Shown: one piece after another, positions 4,189-8,631 of the stretch
Layout: each line of letters starts with the position of its first letter
Numbering within the stretch: the first letter of the stretch is position 1
DNA from: an uncultured Streptococcus sp.
Lineage (GTDB): Bacteria > Bacillota > Bacilli > Lactobacillales > Streptococcaceae
Assembly: GCA_902480035.1 (NCBI GenBank)
Contig: CABSRC010000073.1
Span: 1 to 8,631, forward strand
Length of the DNA: 8,631 nucleotides
Direction of reading: 5' to 3'
Notes under the pieces: generated by a model
What the model was told of the DNA's origin: nothing
Seen by the model: the letters and a program-made list of their open reading frames with translations, nothing else
The model's database searches: none
Translations under genes and position numbers: made by a program

Positions 4189-7014
4189 ATGGTCTTACAA
4201 AAATTAGAGAACTTCACAAATAAAGATATTATCAAAGAAGAAGCCGAAATCTTAACCAATTTATTAGATGATATTACGAAAAATTTGGTTCGTCCGGAAA
4301 CCTTTGATAAAATTACGCAGTTGAAGGATCTATCAAAAACACAGAACTATCGTGAGTTAAATCAAATAGTGGAACAATTGACAAATGAAGAAATGACAGT
4401 GATTTCACGTTATTTTGCGATTTTACCACTCTTGATTAACATCTCAGAAGATGTCGATTTGGCCTATGAAATCAATCATTTGAATAACGTGGATGGTGAA
4501 TACCTCGGAAAACTTTCTTCAACCATCAAAGAAGTTGCGAAAAATGAAGATGCACAAGAAATTCTTGAAAATCTCAATATTGTACCTGTTTTAACAGCCC
4601 ATCCAACTCAAGTGCAACGAAAAACCATGCTGGATTTAACCAATCATATTCACGCTCTTCTTCGTCAGCACCGGGATGTTAAAGCTGGTTTAATGAATGA
4701 GAATAAGTGGTATAACAACCTTCGTTGTAATATCGAAATCATGATGCAAACGGATATGATTCGTGACAAAAAATTGAAGGTTACTAATGAAATCACCAAT
4801 GTCATGGAATATTACAATAGCTCTTTCTTGCAAGCTGTTCCAAACCTGATGTTGGAATACAAACGCTTGGCAAAAGAGCATGGATTAGAGCTTGAACAAC
4901 CACGTCCGATCACAATGGGCATGTGGATCGGGGGAGACCGGGACGGGAATCCGTTTGTAACAGCTGAGACCTTGAAGCGTTCAGCAACTATTCAAAGCGA
5001 AGTCATTTTGAACTATTACATCGAAAAGATTTCTAAATTATACCGTCATTTCTCCCTTTCAACGAGTCTTTCTAAAACAAGTGAAGCAGTAGCTGAAATG
5101 GCAGCCCTATCAAGTGATACATCTGTCTTTCGTGAAAAAGAACCATACCGTCGTGCTTTCCACTATATCCAGTCAAAATTGATCCAAACCTTGGTCAATT
5201 TAAAAGAATGGACGATGGTGGGAGAAACCAGAGAAGATCGTTATGCTGTCGAGAGGTTATTAGGAGCAAATGCTCATCAACAAGGGCCAGTTTCTGATTA
5301 TATCGGCAATCGTATCTCTGGAGCTCTAAAGAAAATTTCTGAGAAAGAAGCACCAGCTTATGCCTCTGCTCAAGAATTTAAAGAAGACCTTGAAAAGATC
5401 AAAGATTCCTTGTTAGAAAACAAATCAGAGTATTTGATTTCTGGTGAATTTGCAGAACTTCTAGAAGCCATCGATGTTTTTGGATTCTATCTGGCCTCTA
5501 TTGATATGCGTCAGGATTCGAGTGTACATGAAGCCTGTGTGGCAGAATTGCTGAAATCAGCAGGGATTAATGACCACTATTCTGATTTATCAGAGGATGA
5601 AAAGTGTCAAGTTCTCTTGAAAGAACTTTTAGAAGATCCACGTATTTTATCGGCAACCCATGCAGAAAAATCTGAACTGCTTGAAAAAGAATTAGCGATT
5701 TTCCAAACGGCCCGTGAATTGAAGGATCGTTTAGGAGAAGAAGTCATTCGTCAAAACATCATTTCTCATGCAACCAGTGTGTCAGATATGTTAGAATTGG
5801 CTGTGATGTTGAAAGAAGTGGGCTTAGTCGATACGGAAAAAGCTCGCGTTCAAATCGTACCGTTGTTTGAAACGATCGAAGACTTGGATCACTCAGAAGA
5901 AACCATGAGAAGTTACTTGTCTCTTCCGATTGCCAAACGTTGGATTGCTTCTAAGAACAACTACCAAGAGATTATGTTAGGATACTCTGATTCCAACAAA
6001 GATGGTGGATACTTGTCTTCATGCTGGACGCTCTTTAAAGCCCAACAACAATTGACCGCTATCGGAGATGAGTTTGGAGTGAAGATTACCTTCTTCCATG
6101 GTCGTGGTGGTACTGTTGGTCGTGGTGGAGGTCCTACTTATGAAGCCATCACGTCTCAACCATTGAAATCCATTAATGACCGTATCCGCTTAACTGAGCA
6201 AGGGGAAGTGATCGGCAATAAATATGGAAATAAAGATGCTGCCTACTACAACCTTGAAATGCTCGTTTCTGCAACCATTAACCGAATGATTGCCGAACAA
6301 AAGAGTCCATTTTCTATGTTTGATCGTTTCGGGGAAGTCATGGATAAAGTCGTGAATCGCAGTTACGATATCTATCGTGATTTGGTCTTTGGAAATGAGC
6401 ACTTCTATGATTACTTCTTTGAATCAAGTCCGATCAAAGCTATTTCTAGCTTTAATATTGGTTCGCGTCCAGCTGCTCGTAAGACTATTACAGAAATTGG
6501 TGGTTTGCGTGCCATTCCTTGGGTCTTCTCTTGGTCACAAAGTCGGGTGATGTTCCCTGGTTGGTATGGAGTAGGTTCTAGCTTTAAGGAATTTATCGAT
6601 GAGGATCCTGAGAATATTGAAACCCTTCGATATATGTATAAGAACTGGCCTTTCTTCCAATCTCTCTTGTCAAATGTGGACATGGTCTTATCCAAAGCCA
6701 ACATGGATATTGCTTTTGAGTATGCGCAATTGTGTGAGGAAGAAGAAGTCCGCAATATCTATCAGATTATCTTACATGAATGGCAATTGACCAAGGATAT
6801 CATCCTGATGATTGAGGAGCATGACGAATTGCTCGCGGAAAACCCTTATCTGAAAGAAAGTTTGGATTATCGGATGCCGTACTTTAACGTCTTGAACTAT
6901 ATTCAGTTAGAATTGATTCGACGTCAACGGACTGGACAACTATCAGCCGATCAAGACAAGCTAATCCATATCACCATCAATGGAGTGGCTACAGGATTAC
7001 GAAATTCAGGTTAA
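4189..7014 (+). CDS. ppc: Phosphoenolpyruvate carboxylase
   Basis: A 941-residue cytoplasmic enzyme that carboxylates phosphoenolpyruvate with bicarbonate to oxaloacetate, the anaplerotic step supplying aspartate-family amino acids in organisms with an incomplete citrate cycle. Catalytic landmarks are all present: LTAHPTQ with H138; WIGGDRDGNP at 246-255; GYSDSNKDGG with K604; and the FHGRGGTVGRGGGP loop with H637, R639 and R645. These are followed by GSRPAARK, the LRAIPWVFSWSQSR block, and a C-terminus ending TGLRNSG, typical of the family. The His motif reads AHPTQ where many PEPCs have AHPTE. Length is slightly longer than the approximately 880-residue E. coli enzyme, within the normal range. 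The start at 4189 is chosen from the Shine-Dalgarno at 4178-4183 and the family N-terminus; ATG 4165 would add MAIQKGEK. It is downstream of ftsW in a probable operon and ends at a strong terminator. Confidence 0.98.
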   Translation: MVLQKLENFTNKDIIKEEAEILTNLLDDITKNLVRPETFDKITQLKDLSKTQNYRELNQIVEQLTNEEMTVISRYFAILPLLINISEDVDLAYEINHLNNVDGEYLGKLSSTIKEVAKNEDAQEILENLNIVPVLTAHPTQVQRKTMLDLTNHIHALLRQHRDVKAGLMNENKWYNNLRCNIEIMMQTDMIRDKKLKVTNEITNVMEYYNSSFLQAVPNLMLEYKRLAKEHGLELEQPRPITMGMWIGGDRDGNPFVTAETLKRSATIQSEVILNYYIEKISKLYRHFSLSTSLSKTSEAVAEMAALSSDTSVFREKEPYRRAFHYIQSKLIQTLVNLKEWTMVGETREDRYAVERLLGANAHQQGPVSDYIGNRISGALKKISEKEAPAYASAQEFKEDLEKIKDSLLENKSEYLISGEFAELLEAIDVFGFYLASIDMRQDSSVHEACVAELLKSAGINDHYSDLSEDEKCQVLLKELLEDPRILSATHAEKSELLEKELAIFQTARELKDRLGEEVIRQNIISHATSVSDMLELAVMLKEVGLVDTEKARVQIVPLFETIEDLDHSEETMRSYLSLPIAKRWIASKNNYQEIMLGYSDSNKDGGYLSSCWTLFKAQQQLTAIGDEFGVKITFFHGRGGTVGRGGGPTYEAITSQPLKSINDRIRLTEQGEVIGNKYGNKDAAYYNLEMLVSATINRMIAEQKSPFSMFDRFGEVMDKVVNRSYDIYRDLVFGNEHFYDYFFESSPIKAISSFNIGSRPAARKTITEIGGLRAIPWVFSWSQSRVMFPGWYGVGSSFKEFIDEDPENIETLRYMYKNWPFFQSLLSNVDMVLSKANMDIAFEYAQLCEEEEVRNIYQIILHEWQLTKDIILMIEEHDELLAENPYLKESLDYRMPYFNVLNYIQLELIRRQRTGQLSADQDKLIHITINGVATGLRNSG

Positions 7015-7042
7015 AAAAATCGGAACATTGTTCCGATTTTTT
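7014..7042 (+). terminator. Intrinsic terminator of ftsW-ppc
   Basis: A perfect 13-bp stem pairs 7014-7026 with 7030-7042 around an ATT loop. The core is TCGGAAC/GTTCCGA, flanked by an A run on the left and six T on the right. It starts at the last base of the ppc stop codon, and its A-rich left arm means it could also work on the opposite strand. Confidence 0.92.
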
Positions 7043-7067
7043 CTACTCTAAAACGAAGTGATAGAAG

Positions 7068-7172
7068 ATGCTTAACAAGTTTAAATTGAAGATTTCAAAT
7101 GAGGATTTTCAAGGCTTGATCAGGATCTTTCAGCAAGAGGACAAAATAAAAGGAAAGAAGAGGAATAATTAA
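7068..7172 (+). CDS. Possible 34-residue small protein of unknown function
   Basis: An ATG at 7068 opens a 34-codon frame ending at TAA 7170-7172, between the ppc terminator and the tuf promoter. I do not recognise the product. It begins MLNKFKLKISNEDFQGLI, has a mixed amphipathic middle, and ends in a lysine/arginine-rich tail (KIKGKKRNN), giving a strongly basic peptide with no membrane segment. An in-frame TAG at 7062-7064 blocks any upstream extension. The only Shine-Dalgarno-like bases (AGAAG) abut the ATG, and no promoter is evident between the terminator and the ORF, so it may be untranslated spacer or the remnant of a lost gene. Confidence 0.25.
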   Translation: MLNKFKLKISNEDFQGLIRIFQQEDKIKGKKRNN

Positions 7173-7191
7173 GAAAATATAGGTAAAAGGC

Positions 7192-7220
7192 TTGCAATTT
7201 TATCTAAAATTCGATAGAAT
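7192..7220 (+). promoter_or_regulatory. tuf promoter
   Basis: TTGCAA (7192-7197) and TAGAAT (7215-7220) are separated by 17 nt, a strong SigA-type arrangement in an AT-rich setting. Transcription should start near 7227, leaving a leader of about 65 nt before the tuf ATG. Confidence 0.82.
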
Positions 7221-7232
7221 AGTAAGGAAAGT

Positions 7233-7255
7233 TAGACTGTATTGCCTACTGTCTA
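7233..7255 (+). promoter_or_regulatory. Imperfect hairpin in the tuf 5' leader
   Basis: TAGACTGTA (7233-7241) pairs with TACTGTCTA (7247-7255) around a TTGCC loop, with one T-T mismatch. The hairpin would sit about 6 nt from the predicted 5' end of the mRNA. There is no T run after it, so it is not a terminator; a 5'-end stabilising or regulatory role is inference. Confidence 0.45.
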
Positions 7256-7291
7256 TCTATAAAATATATTTTATTGGAGGCTTTTACTCAA

Positions 7292-8488
<1,197 letters not shown>

Positions 8489-8529
8489 TTCGATCTAGTT
8501 CCCAGATTAACAATTATATAGACAGACAG

Positions 8530-8554
8530 AAAACCCCGTGAAGACGGGGTTTTT
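8530..8554 (+). terminator. Intrinsic terminator of tuf
   Basis: A perfect 10-bp GC-rich stem (AAAACCCCGT, 8530-8539, with ACGGGGTTTT, 8544-8553) around a GAAG loop is followed by TTTTTATTTT. It lies 41 nt after the tuf stop and should be very efficient. Confidence 0.95.
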
Positions 8555-8608
8555 ATTTTGGTAAAAAGTAAAATGAGCTTGTGCAACCTTTCATTATGAC
8601 GAAATTTA

Positions 8609-8617
8609 TGGTAAAAT
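8609..8617 (+). promoter_or_regulatory. Possible promoter -10 for the gene beyond the right edge
   Basis: TGGTAAAAT is an extended -10 (TGn followed by a 5-of-6 match to TATAAT). The bases 17 nt upstream (TTTCAT at 8589-8594) are a poor -35. A second AT-rich hexamer, TATAAA, lies at 8624-8629. The downstream gene is outside the window; tpiA often follows tuf in streptococci, but that is expectation and not seen here. Confidence 0.4.
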
Positions 8618-8631
8618 AGATAGTATAAAAT

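Noticed and set aside
7274..7291. TTG start giving EF-Tu six extra residues
   Set aside because: The TTG overlaps the TGGAGG ribosome site, and EF-Tu proteins begin at the MAKEKY segment encoded from ATG 7292.

Overview
This window looks like the chromosomal core of a low-GC Gram-positive coccus, most probably a viridans-group Streptococcus. The evidence is the AT-rich base composition with SigA-type promoters, the streptococcal character of the FtsW, PEP carboxylase and 398-residue EF-Tu proteins, and the ftsW-ppc-tuf order. The species assignment is inference from protein character and gene order; no database search was possible.

Layout. (1) Positions 1-488 hold the 3' end of lysS (lysyl-tRNA synthetase, + strand), closed by a symmetrical hairpin terminator shared with the convergent minus-strand block. 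(2) Positions 525-1643, minus strand, hold a two-gene unit: a YbaK/EbsC-type Cys-tRNA deacylase followed after 21 bp by a GTG-started histidine phosphatase of the phosphoglycerate-mutase-like family. A good extended -10 promoter lies just upstream. (3) Positions 1785-2660, minus strand, hold a membrane-anchored GH25 muramidase. Its promoter lies so close to the ATG that the mRNA is predicted to be leaderless. (4) From 2909 the plus strand carries ftsW (septal SEDS glycosyltransferase) and ppc (phosphoenolpyruvate carboxylase). These are 38 bp apart with no terminator between them, and a strong hairpin follows ppc. (5) A 277-bp gap holds a possible 34-codon ORF, the tuf promoter and a 5'-UTR hairpin. 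(6) tuf (EF-Tu, 7292-8488) follows with its own terminator, and the last 75 bp hold what may be the promoter of the next gene.

The genes serve translation (lysS, the EbsC-like proofreading deacylase, tuf), cell-wall growth and turnover (ftsW and the divergent muramidase), and central metabolism (ppc, possibly the phosphatase). A wall polymerase and a wall hydrolase share one 248-bp divergent intergenic region.

I see no mobile element, CRISPR array, tRNA/rRNA gene, phage gene or defence system, and no convincing new system. The most interesting points are small in scale: the predicted leaderless muramidase mRNA, the A9 tract and overlapping upstream ORF at the ebsC start, the two plausible ppc starts, the tuf leader hairpin and the orphan small ORF.
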